Positions 41,881 to 49,992 of a DNA stretch of 64,000 bases are shown piece after piece; position 1 is the first letter of the stretch, and every line of letters begins with the position of its first letter. The DNA comes from Providencia rettgeri (GTDB lineage: Bacteria > Pseudomonadota > Gammaproteobacteria > Enterobacterales > Enterobacteriaceae): the NCBI RefSeq assembly GCF_041075285.1, contig NZ_CP163512.1, positions 930,001-994,000 on the forward strand. Direction: 5' to 3'. The translations under genes were made by a program, and so were the position numbers. The notes under the pieces were generated by a model. That model saw only the letters and a program-made list of their open reading frames with translations, did no database searches and had not been told where the DNA came from.

Positions 41881-41920
41881 ATTAACTTTAGTTAACTAAT
41901 TATAGTTAACTAAAGTTAAT
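41881..41920. promoter_or_regulatory. Palindromic operator of the MarR/SDR pair
   Basis: Perfect 18-bp inverted repeat, arms 41881-41898 and 41903-41920, 4-bp centre. Each arm is itself built on a smaller palindrome TAACT-NN-AGTTA, so two dimer sites side by side are likely. It lies 16 bp before the SDR start codon. Confidence 0.7.
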
Positions 41921-41936
41921 TATAATTGAGGTAAAT

Positions 41937-42689
41937 ATGCGACAATTTACAAATCATATAGCATTGGTTACAGGGGCTTCTACGGGAGTTGGGTTTGCCA
42001 TTGCTAAAAAATTACACTCACAGGGTGCGACGGTTATTATCACTGGACGTCATGAAGAGGCGTTGACGCAAGCTGCTGCTGAAATTACGCCAATAGGTGA
42101 GCGCATCAGTGTGATAAAAATGGATGTTGCAAGCGCAAAGGAATTTCAATCTACGATTGAGCAGATAGAACGCAAATATGGCGCACTGCACTACTTGGTC
42201 AACAATGCAGGTATTACTGGCCCACATGGGATCAACATTGAAGATTATCCGTTAGAGGCTTGGCATGATGTGATTGAAACGGATATTACAGGAACATTCC
42301 ATGGCTTAAAATATGCAATACCAGCGATTCACCGCAGTGGTGGTGGGGCAATTGTCAATTTATCAGCATGTAATGGCGTGACTGGGATTGCCGGTATAGC
42401 GCCTTATACGGCGGCAAAACATGCAGTTTTAGGTCTCACAAGATCTGCCGCGTTAGAGAATGCGAAAAAAGGGGTACGGATTAATGCAGTAGGGCCTGGT
42501 TATGTTGAAACGCCCAATATTGCGATGTTACCGCAGAGTACTCAGGATTGGATGGCCTCGACGCACCCTATGGGGAGGATGGCGCAAACAGAGGAAATCG
42601 CTAATGTGGTCGCTTTTTTGCTATCAAAAGAAAGTAGTTTTATCACAGGCGCTTTTATTCCTATTGATGGTGGCTATACAGCTCAGTAA
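41937..42689 (+). CDS. Short-chain dehydrogenase/reductase
   Basis: 250 aa classical SDR oxidoreductase. Rossmann motif TGASTGVGFAIA (cofactor glycines), NNAG in YLVNNAGITGP, catalytic Ser in VNLSACNG, YTAAK with catalytic Tyr/Lys, and the usual C-terminal SSFITGAFIPIDGGYTAQ. Cofactor and substrate cannot be told from sequence. SD GAGG before ATG. Likely repressed by the divergent MarR protein. Confidence 0.9.
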   Translation: MRQFTNHIALVTGASTGVGFAIAKKLHSQGATVIITGRHEEALTQAAAEITPIGERISVIKMDVASAKEFQSTIEQIERKYGALHYLVNNAGITGPHGINIEDYPLEAWHDVIETDITGTFHGLKYAIPAIHRSGGGAIVNLSACNGVTGIAGIAPYTAAKHAVLGLTRSAALENAKKGVRINAVGPGYVETPNIAMLPQSTQDWMASTHPMGRMAQTEEIANVVAFLLSKESSFITGAFIPIDGGYTAQ

Positions 42690-42869
42690 TTGATTTGGTC
42701 GCTTTATATAATCAACCAGCGGATTATTTTACCCATTTTGCGACTCATGATGAGCTATCGATTCGCCGAGTATTTATATTAGCAATGTGATTGAACGGCT
42801 AGAAATGATTACATTGATGAGCTGGATAAAATTGGCAATAAAGAGTAATAATTAAAAGAAGGAAGAGAA
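42690..42869 (+). pseudogene. Possible remnant of a small gene
   Basis: After the SDR stop the plus strand has broken pieces of plausible coding sequence, LYNQPADYFTHFATHDELSI (from about 42699) and YIDELDKIGNKE-stop (ending about 42849), separated by stops. Could be a decayed gene or chance. Confidence 0.25.
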
Positions 42870-42945
<76 letters not shown>

Positions 42946-42994
42946 AATTTATAGATTTTGGTTTTTAAAACATACCATCTAACAGGGTATTAGA

Positions 42995-43070
<76 letters not shown>

Positions 43071-43242
43071 AAACAAAATCTTTTGGACGGGAGGCATCAT
43101 ATTCAAGCTCGATAGGAGTGTCAATAAAATAATCGGTTTTTCCGTTTAATTGCTGAAATATAGAGCGTTTTACAATCAACGCAAGGAAATAACTAAAAAG
43201 GGAAAGGCTGCCCCCAAGAAATGAGGGCAGAGAAAGCAATTA

Positions 43243-44664
43243 TTATTGTGCGGATGCTTCGCGTTCAGCAATAAATGCTAATGCTTTATCAATGCGCGCA
43301 ATAGAACGAGCCTGTCCAATAGCGTGAACAGTGACATCAAGACCCGGTGATTGACCAGCACCAGTAACAGCAACACGCAAAGGCATACCCACTTTACCCA
43401 TACCCACATCTAATTCAGTGGCAGTCGCTTCAATCGCATGGTGAACATTTTCAGCGGTCCAATCTGTGATCGCAGCTAATTTATCTTTAACCACTTCTAA
43501 TGGTTGACGAGCAACAGGGCGCAGGTGTTTTTTCGCCGCATCTGCATCGAATGCGTCAAAGTCTTGATAGAAATAATGGCATGACTCAGCCATTTCTTTC
43601 AGCGTCTTGCAACGTTCCCCAAGTAATTTAATTAGGTCGACTAATTGCGGTCCATTGCTAGTATCAATATTTTGCTGCTCAATATGCCAAGCAAGGTATA
43701 CCGCAACTTCTTCAGCAGGTAATGCATTAATGTAATGGTGGTTTAACCATTGGAGCTTTTCAGTGTTAAACGCACTTGCTGATTTACTGATCGCATCAAG
43801 GCTAAAATACGCTGTCATTTCCTCAACAGAGAATATTTCTTGGTCACCGTGAGACCAACCCAGACGGACTAAATAATTCAGTAAGGCTTGTGGCAAGTAG
43901 CCATCATCGCGGTACTGCATCACGCTTACTGCACCGTGGCGTTTAGATAGTTTTTTACCATCGTCACCTAAAATCATCGAAACGTGTGCATACACTGGCA
44001 CTGGCGCACCTAATGCTTTTAGGATGTTGATTTGACGAGGTGTATTATTAATATGGTCTTCACCACGAATAACGTGAGTAATTTCCATATCCCAGTCATC
44101 AATAACAACACAGAAGTTATATGTTGGTGAACCATCAGTACGACGAATGATTAAATCGTCCAGTTCTTGGTTACTAAATTCAATTGGGCCACGAATTTTG
44201 TCATCAAAAATGACGGAACCTTCTTGTGGATTACGGAAGCGAACAACATGCGGCTCGTCAGGAGTATGGTTATGTGCGTGATCACGGCAGCAACCGTCAT
44301 AGCGAGGCTTTTCATTATTCGCCATTTGCTCTTCACGTAGTGCTTCTAAGCGTTCTTTTGAACAGTAACAGCGATAAGCCGTACCCGCTTCGAGCATTTG
44401 ATCAATGACTGCATTATAACGGTCAAAACGTTTAGTTTGATAATAAGGACCTTCATCCCAATTTAAATTCAACCAGTTCATACCGTCCATAATGGCATCG
44501 ATAGCTTCCTGAGTTGAACGTTCTAAGTCAGTGTCCTCAATACGCAGGACAAATTCGCCCTGATTGTGGCGACTAAATAACCAGGAATACAGAGCGGTAC
44601 GCGCACCACCAACGTGCAAATAGCCAGTTGGGCTTGGTGCAAAACGGGTTTTGATTTTACTCAT
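43243..44664 (-). CDS. gltX: Glutamyl-tRNA synthetase
   Basis: 473 aa class I synthetase (E. coli 471). HIGH-type motif in [23 protein letters not shown]-type motif KLSKR ([12 protein letters not shown]), zinc-binding cysteine region [15 protein letters not shown]...CCRDH. ATG 44664 with AAGG upstream gives [14 protein letters not shown]; the frame is open to 44715 but that is not conserved. Flanked by tRNA-Ala and tRNA-Val genes exactly as in E. coli. Confidence 0.96.
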   Translation of the reverse strand: MSKIKTRFAPSPTGYLHVGGARTALYSWLFSRHNQGEFVLRIEDTDLERSTQEAIDAIMDGMNWLNLNWDEGPYYQTKRFDRYNAVIDQMLEAGTAYRCYCSKERLEALREEQMANNEKPRYDGCCRDHAHNHTPDEPHVVRFRNPQEGSVIFDDKIRGPIEFSNQELDDLIIRRTDGSPTYNFCVVIDDWDMEITHVIRGEDHINNTPRQINILKALGAPVPVYAHVSMILGDDGKKLSKRHGAVSVMQYRDDGYLPQALLNYLVRLGWSHGDQEIFSVEEMTAYFSLDAISKSASAFNTEKLQWLNHHYINALPAEEVAVYLAWHIEQQNIDTSNGPQLVDLIKLLGERCKTLKEMAESCHYFYQDFDAFDADAAKKHLRPVARQPLEVVKDKLAAITDWTAENVHHAIEATATELDVGMGKVGMPLRVAVTGAGQSPGLDVTVHAIGQARSIARIDKALAFIAEREASAQ

Positions 44665-45056
44665 CGAGATTGCCTTAATTGCAAAACATTGTTTTTGAAG
44701 CGCTGAAGAGTTCACAGCCGAATAGATAAATGGCTACTGTATGCAACAGATTATGATAAATCGTGATGCGGTATAAAGCGTTATACCTGTGAAGTCAGTC
44801 AGCATTGCTAAAATGTGCCTCTATTCTATCATCCTGTGGTGATTCCTCAATCAAGTTATGAAGATACAGGGAAAGAAAATAAAAAAAGTGAAGCTAAAAA
44901 TAAAAATAAGTGAGAAGGGGGCGTTTATTTTCATTTTACAAAAGAATAAAAAGGAGAAATTATATAGGTAATTGATTAAAAAGGCAGCTTTTCAGGCGAA
45001 TATTGAAACATCTTGATTAATTTTGCAACGAACGAAAAAAATCTATCGAAAAAGCG
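44665..45056. other. Gap between gltX and the tRNA-Val operon
   Basis: About 390 bp, no ORF, A-rich on the plus strand. It should hold the gltX promoter (minus) and ends in the tRNA promoter. Nothing else recognised. Confidence 0.5.
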
Positions 45057-45084
45057 TTGACTCTGAACTCTGTATCCCTATAAT
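45057..45084 (+). promoter_or_regulatory. Promoter of the tRNA-Val/Lys operon
   Basis: TTGACT (45057-45062), 16-bp spacer, TATAAT (45079-45084), followed by a GC-containing discriminator; 18 bp before the first tRNA. Confidence 0.85.
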
Positions 45085-45102
45085 GCACCTCCATCGACGA
45101 CG

Positions 45103-45178
45103 GGGCGATTAGCTCAGTTGGTAGAGCACCTCCCTTACAAGGAGGGGGTCAGTGGTTCGAGCCCGCTATCGCCCACCA
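45103..45178 (+). tRNA. valU: tRNA-Val(TAC)
   Basis: 76 nt, anticodon TAC in CTTACAA, encoded CCA. First of three identical copies. Confidence 0.97.
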
Positions 45179-45204
45179 CCGTTGACGATAAAAACTAAAT
45201 GATT

Positions 45205-45280
45205 GGGCGATTAGCTCAGTTGGTAGAGCACCTCCCTTACAAGGAGGGGGTCAGTGGTTCGAGCCCGCTATCGCCCACCA
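45205..45280 (+). tRNA. valX: tRNA-Val(TAC)
   Basis: Second identical copy, 26 bp behind the first. Confidence 0.97.
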
Positions 45281-45311
45281 ATCATTTATAATGTGGTACA
45301 AGTCATGAAGT

Positions 45312-45387
45312 GGGCGATTAGCTCAGTTGGTAGAGCACCTCCCTTACAAGGAGGGGGTCAGTGGTTCGAGCCCGCTATCGCCCACCA
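45312..45387 (+). tRNA. valY: tRNA-Val(TAC)
   Basis: Third identical copy. Confidence 0.97.
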
Positions 45388-45423
45388 CTTCATTCATTAC
45401 TCACATAAAATGCTAGTTTAGAT

Positions 45424-45497
45424 GGGCGTTAGCTCAGTCGGTAGAATTATTGGCTTTTACAAGCTGGTTGCAGGTTCAACCCGAAGGGTAAGAAACT
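45424..45497 (+). pseudogene. Degenerate tRNA-Lys
   Basis: The 5' acceptor strand (one base lost) and D arm of tRNA-Lys are intact (GTTAGCTCAGTCGGTAGA), the anticodon arm is lost, and the second half (AAGCTGGTTGCAGGTTC, then CCGAAGG) matches the 112-bp repeats downstream instead of the normal tRNA. No 3' acceptor strand or CCA. It therefore joins tRNA-Lys and repeat sequence. Confidence 0.8.
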
Positions 45498-45521
45498 GTA
45501 ATTAGTTAACAATATTTAGAT

Positions 45522-45597
45522 GGGTCGTTAGCTCAGTCGGTAGAGCAGTTGACTTTTAATCAATTGGTCGCAGGTTCGAATCCTGCACGACCCACCA
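45522..45597 (+). tRNA. lysV: tRNA-Lys(TTT)
   Basis: 76 nt, anticodon TTT in CTTTTAA, encoded CCA. Position after valUXY matches E. coli lysV. Confidence 0.97.
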
Positions 45598-45636
45598 TCT
45601 AAGACAGTTAAGACAGTAAACACAAAGATCCCAGAT

Positions 45637-45712
45637 GGGTCGTTAGCTCAGTCGGTAGAGCAGTTGACTTTTAATCAATTGGTCGCAGGTTCGAATCCTG
45701 CACGACCCACCA
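45637..45712 (+). tRNA. tRNA-Lys(TTT), second copy
   Basis: Identical to the copy at 45522. Its CCA end runs directly into the first 112-bp repeat. Confidence 0.97.
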
Positions 45713-46268
45713 TCTCAAGTCTCCTTAAGTAAGCACGCAGTTGGTTAGCGATACCTCGACAAGCTGGTTGCAGGTTCGAGCCGAAGGCGAAATCCGTAGG
45801 ATTGACATCCTGCACGACCCACCATCTCAAGTCTCCTTAAGTAAACACGCAGTTGGTTAGCGATACCTCGACAAGCTGGTTGCGCCTTCGAGCCGAAGGC
45901 GAAATCCGTAGGATTGACATCCTGCACGACCCACCATCTCAAGTCTCCTTAAGTAAGCACGCAGTTGGTTAGCGATACCTCGACAAGCTGGTTGCAGGTT
46001 CGAGCCGAAGGCGAAATCCGTAGGATTGACATCCTGCACGACCCACCATCTCAAGTCTCCTTAAGTAAGCACGCAGTTGGTTAGCGATACCTCGACAAGC
46101 TGGTTGCGCCTTCGAGCCGAAGGCGAAATCCGTAGGATTGACATCCTGCACGACCCACCATCTCAAGTCTCCTTAAGTAAACAAGCAGTTGGTTAGCGAT
46201 ACCTCGACAAGCTGGTCGCAGGTTTGAGCCGAAGGCGAAATCCGTAGGATTGACATCCTGCACGACCC
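45713..46268 (+). repeat. Five 112-bp tRNA-Lys-derived tandem repeats
   Basis: Units 45713-45824, 45825-45936, 45937-46048, 46049-46160 and 46161-46268 (last lacks ACCA). Each has a 24-nt spacer starting TCTCAAGTCTCC, then 88 nt equal to tRNA-Lys from GCAGTTG to the CCA end but with an insert in the anticodon arm and a 27-nt insert in the T loop (GCCGAAGGCG...GATTGAC). Each unit closes with ATCCTGCACGACCCACCA, the true tRNA 3' end. No unit has the 5' acceptor strand or D arm. Units 2 and 4 differ from 1 and 3 by CGCCTTCG for CAGGTTCG, which makes a perfect 8-bp hairpin with CGAAGGCG. Confidence 0.95.
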
Positions 46269-47667
46269 TGTGTCGATAAATTGGCTTAATTAGCTAGACT
46301 GCACGTAGCGTGTGAGAAGAAAACTGTACACTGATCTGGACTGAGAAAGGAATAACGATAATTCTCATAAAAGCTTCCCAATAAAAACCAACAACAATTT
46401 ATTTTTTAGTACTGACAGAAACATATGATCAAAGCTTGGGTAGTGCTTTATAGGATAGAAAGTATTTAGCTTTTGAACAAACCACAGTGGGTTAATCGAT
46501 AAAATCACTACAAGTAATATTAGTGAATTTTTATTCTATAGATTGAGCTTTAATTAGTCTGTTAGCTGATGTATTTATGTAAATAACGACTAGCTAATAC
46601 CAAAAATAACGTAAATATTCGATTTTTTCTTTGGTTATCGCTCCAATAGTGATTTTTTTATTACCATATTTGAGATATTAGGTGATTTATTTTAAATGCG
46701 ATCAGTGTACCAATCTATATTGGAGTATCCAATAAAGATTGCTCTGTGGATTGCTGCTTAAATATACCTTGCTAGATTAATAACAGTACTAAAGTATAAC
46801 AATAAGTCAGAATATCATTATAATAAACATGGGTAATTTAAAGTTTGGATTAGGGGGGAGGGTATTTCTTGAAGTAAAAGCCTGTTAATTTAAAAATTAT
46901 CAATGTTAAATATTAATCATCTTCATCTGAAGATAAAATTAACAATATTAAAATTAGATAATCCAATAGGATTACTTTGTCATATTTTTGTGATGTCCAT
47001 CAAGTAAAGTGAATAATAAACTTCCTTAACGTTATGTTTTTGTTATGTTGAACATTGTGAATGGGTAAATTTTTACCGTGCTACTTTAAAAATTTAGCAT
47101 TTCCTCTAAAGGTAACACACTATGAGTTGTTGTATGTTATTGATATTTAATGACGCTAAAAAATAATAGAGGTAAAATTTATTTTTTTTACTATTATTTA
47201 CAGATATAAATGATATTGAATCATTTTTTATTCATTAAATGATTATTTACTATTAAAATCATTAAAAATGTTACAGTGTTAAATTATTCTGTTTATTTAC
47301 TTTATTTTTAGGTTATGCATCTAGAAAACACTATTTTTTTAGTGTAATATTTTATTGATTTCTTGTGACACAATTAATATGTGTAAGTGATGGGTGAGCC
47401 TTTATATCATAACACTATGATATTTATGGTATAATTTTATTATTTCTGCGAGGTAAGTGCCTCGTAATGTTCTGTTACATAGTTGTAACATCACTTTAAG
47501 ACTAGTTGAAACTCATTAGATTGCTAGTATATCATTCCTATCGATATATGCGGGATCGTCAGCGCTATTATCAAAGCAATACTTATTATATAAAAGATAA
47601 AAATAAAAAATGCAGTTACGTATCTGCTAATTTTATTTCATTAATATAAATTGAAGCGAGAATGTTT
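46269..47667. other. 1.4-kb AT-rich region without genes
   Basis: No ORF of useful length on either strand; strongly AT-rich, likely an H-NS target. No terminator recognised for the tRNA array. Just before the HTH gene are two small stems, CGAGG/CCTCG (47450-47465) and GTTAC/GTAAC (about 47474-47490). A 14-codon ORF at about 47122 has no support. Confidence 0.5.
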
Positions 47668-47961
47668 ATGAATACAAAATATCCTGTCGCTTGTGCAGTC
47701 GGACAAAAAATTAAAACGCTAAGAAAAGCTCAAGGTTATACTGTGTTTCAGTTAGCCAAAGAGATAGATATTAGTGAGCAACAATTATTTCGTTATGAGC
47801 GAGGTGTTAACCGTATTGACATTGATTGTTTGGTTCGCGTATTAAAAGTCTTAGGTGTTAATATGGGTGAATTTTTTAGTGAAATACTACAAGATGATGC
47901 TCAGCAAGATGAAAGAAGAGATTCAAAAGGATTTGATGACGCGATCTATTCCTTAGTATAA
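47668..47961 (+). CDS. MrpJ-like XRE/Cro-type HTH regulator
   Basis: 97 aa, one helix-turn-helix domain (about residues 10-65: VGQKIKTLRKAQGYTVFQLAKEI then SEQQLFRYERGVNRI). The form, a short protein with an SxQQxxRYERG recognition helix and an acidic tail, is that of the MrpJ family, which in Proteus sits at the end of fimbrial operons and switches between fimbriae and motility. No fimbrial genes are adjacent, so it would be an orphan member. The ATG at 47668 has the better spacing to GCGAG than ATG 47662. Confidence 0.75.
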   Translation: MNTKYPVACAVGQKIKTLRKAQGYTVFQLAKEIDISEQQLFRYERGVNRIDIDCLVRVLKVLGVNMGEFFSEILQDDAQQDERRDSKGFDDAIYSLV

Positions 47962-48113
47962 GGTAAATGATTATTTTGTCTCATAATGAAACGGAACTTA
48001 ATTATAACTTCTAGTTGTTTCAATTAAGAACGTAAATTAAGTGTGCATGCTATATGCATTTCACCAAAGAGAATAAAAATATTGATTTTCCCTTATTCTG
48101 TGTAAAACAAAAA

Positions 48114-48145
48114 AATAAAAGCCTGTAATGGGCTTTTATTTTTTA
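48114..48145 (+). terminator. Terminator after the HTH gene
   Basis: Perfect 10-bp stem AATAAAAGCC (48114-48123) / GGCTTTTATT (48131-48140) and T run. It lies 150 bp past the stop codon; the space between holds no ORF. Confidence 0.8.
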
Positions 48146-48274
48146 TTATATAAATACTTATGAAATTAACTTTAAATTAATAAGTGTAATTACTGAACAA
48201 ACAATTCAATTTTAGATGTGACCATTTTAACTTAATCAAGCAGATTAAATTTTAACAGTCCAGAATATTACTAT

Positions 48275-48303
48275 AAAGCTGATAACCTGATGTTATCAGC
48301 TTT
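48275..48303 (-). terminator. Terminator after the MetI-like gene
   Basis: Perfect 12-bp stem AAAGCTGATAAC / GTTATCAGCTTT just past the metI-like stop; only a short T run on the minus strand. Confidence 0.6.
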
Positions 48304-48310
48304 TAAATTA

Positions 48311-48979
48311 TCAATGAAAGCGAGCTTTTTTAGCAAGGTAATCGCCAATAAATTGCATTCCTTGGACAATAATGATTAAAGTCACCACCGTAATCGCCAT
48401 TGCCACATTATCAAAGCGTTGGTAGCCATAGTTCAAGGCAAGATCGCCAACGCCCCCTCCACCGACAGCACCTGCCATTGCAGTAGCGCCAACTAACGTA
48501 ATGCTTGCTGCGGTTAAACTCAAAATAAGGGAAGACTTAGCCTCAGGTAAAATGAAATGCCAAACTATTTGCCAATTTGTTGCGCCCATTGAGTCCGCAG
48601 CTTCAATAATCCCTGAATGTACACTTAACAGTGAATTTTCAACTAACCTGGCAGTATAGGGGGCAATAAAAATCACTAAAGGTACTATTGCTGCGGTTGT
48701 TCCTATGGATGTACCAACCATAAAGCGCGTTAGTGGGATCATCGCGACTAATAAAATAATAAATGGCAAGGAACGTATGATATTAATAATGGGGTTAACA
48801 ATGCGGTATATACATTTATTTTCCCAAATACCTTCAGGTCGAGTGATAACAAGTAGTATGCCTAATAAAATACCAAATAGAGAACCAAGAACTAAGGCAA
48901 CACTGACCATCGTAAAGGTTTCCGACATGGCGAGTAAAAATTGTTTACTGGTTAATGCTGTTTCAAATAATGCTGTCAT
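48311..48979 (-). CDS. MetI-type ABC transporter permease
   Basis: 222 aa, about five TM helices, EAA loop (EAADSMGATNWQIVWHFILPEAKSSLI) and GGGGVGDLALNYGYQRF typical of MetI. Inner membrane channel of a methionine-family importer. Start overlaps the MetN-like stop by 4 bp. It belongs to a minus-strand group of AhpD-like protein, monooxygenase, MetN, MetI that diverges from a MetQ-like lipoprotein; context suggests a substrate other than plain methionine. Confidence 0.9.
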   Translation of the reverse strand: MTALFETALTSKQFLLAMSETFTMVSVALVLGSLFGILLGILLVITRPEGIWENKCIYRIVNPIINIIRSLPFIILLVAMIPLTRFMVGTSIGTTAAIVPLVIFIAPYTARLVENSLLSVHSGIIEAADSMGATNWQIVWHFILPEAKSSLILSLTAASITLVGATAMAGAVGGGGVGDLALNYGYQRFDNVAMAITVVTLIIIVQGMQFIGDYLAKKARFH

Positions 48980-49989
48980 ATTGCCCCCTGACTTACTGCT
49001 ACGCCACGCAAACGTAAAAACTGTATAGCTTCCTCAATTTGTCCTTTATCTCCCATGATTTGTACAAACATGCTGCCAAGAACCACTCCGCTGATTTCTT
49101 TCATATTGGCAAAGAGAATATTAATTTTGACGATCTGTTTTAAGATTAGCTCATTAACCACAGGCTCTTGGGCTGATGAACCGAGAAACTCAAGGCGATA
49201 AACATTTTGCTGGTGATCTAAATTGTGCAGAACTCGCTCAGGGATTTCCTCATTTAAAACAGTTCCAACAAATTTTTGGGTTGTTGGGTGTTTTGGCGCA
49301 GCAAAAATATCTAATACTGTTCCTTCTTCTACAATTTTGCCTGCTTCCATCACTGCAACACGGTTACATATCTGCTCTATGACTTCCATTTCATGAGTAA
49401 CCAGCAGGATAGTTATATTTTGTTCTCGATTGATCTTTTTTAATAACAGTAAGATAGAGCGAGTTGTTTGTGGATCGAGTGCGGATGTCGCTTCATCACA
49501 TAATAATATTTGTGGGTTATTGATAAGGGCACGAGCAATACCTACACGCTGTTTTTGGCCGCCAGATAACTGGCCTGGATATTGGTTCTTTTTATCGCTC
49601 AGCTCAACATATTCCAGAATGTTATCAACGCGGCGATTGATCTCACGTTTATCTAGCCCAAGCAAAACTAAAGGCATGGCAATGTTTTGCGCGACTGTTT
49701 TGGTCTCAAGCAAATTAAAATGCTGAAAAATCATCCCGATACTTTTTTTATGGGCACGAGTTTCAGCGGGGGTATGTTGAGCAATATTTTGCCCATCAAT
49801 AATAACGGCACCACTAGATGGTTTTTCTAATTGATTGACCAAGCGAATAAGAGAGCTCTTTCCTGCTCCACTGTAGCCAATAAACCCAAAGATATCACCT
49901 TTATTGATATGCAAGTTAATGTCTTGCAACGCAACTAAAGATTGCCCATCTTTTTCATATACTTTTTGGACATTTTGAAATGTAATCAT
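48976..49989 (-). CDS. MetN-type ABC transporter ATP-binding protein
   Basis: 337 aa. Walker A GYSGAGKSS, signature LSGGQKQRVGIARAL, Walker B ILLCDEATSALDP, H-loop VTHEMEVI, and a C-terminal NIL domain (about 265-337), the ligand-sensing domain that gives trans-inhibition in MetN. Starts 3 bp after the monooxygenase stop codon. Confidence 0.93.
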   Translation of the reverse strand: MITFQNVQKVYEKDGQSLVALQDINLHINKGDIFGFIGYSGAGKSSLIRLVNQLEKPSSGAVIIDGQNIAQHTPAETRAHKKSIGMIFQHFNLLETKTVAQNIAMPLVLLGLDKREINRRVDNILEYVELSDKKNQYPGQLSGGQKQRVGIARALINNPQILLCDEATSALDPQTTRSILLLLKKINREQNITILLVTHEMEVIEQICNRVAVMEAGKIVEEGTVLDIFAAPKHPTTQKFVGTVLNEEIPERVLHNLDHQQNVYRLEFLGSSAQEPVVNELILKQIVKINILFANMKEISGVVLGSMFVQIMGDKGQIEEAIQFLRLRGVAVSQGAI

Positions 49990-49992
49990 AGT

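Noticed and set aside
45424..45497. Functional tRNA-Lys
   Set aside because: Anticodon arm, 3' acceptor strand and CCA are lost.
45745..46263. Minus-strand 60-65 aa ORFs repeated every 112 bp
   Set aside because: They are antisense to tRNA-derived repeats; 112 is not a multiple of three, so they are separate shadow frames, not one protein.
47122..47166. 14-codon ORF in the AT-rich desert
   Set aside because: Too short, with no conservation evidence.
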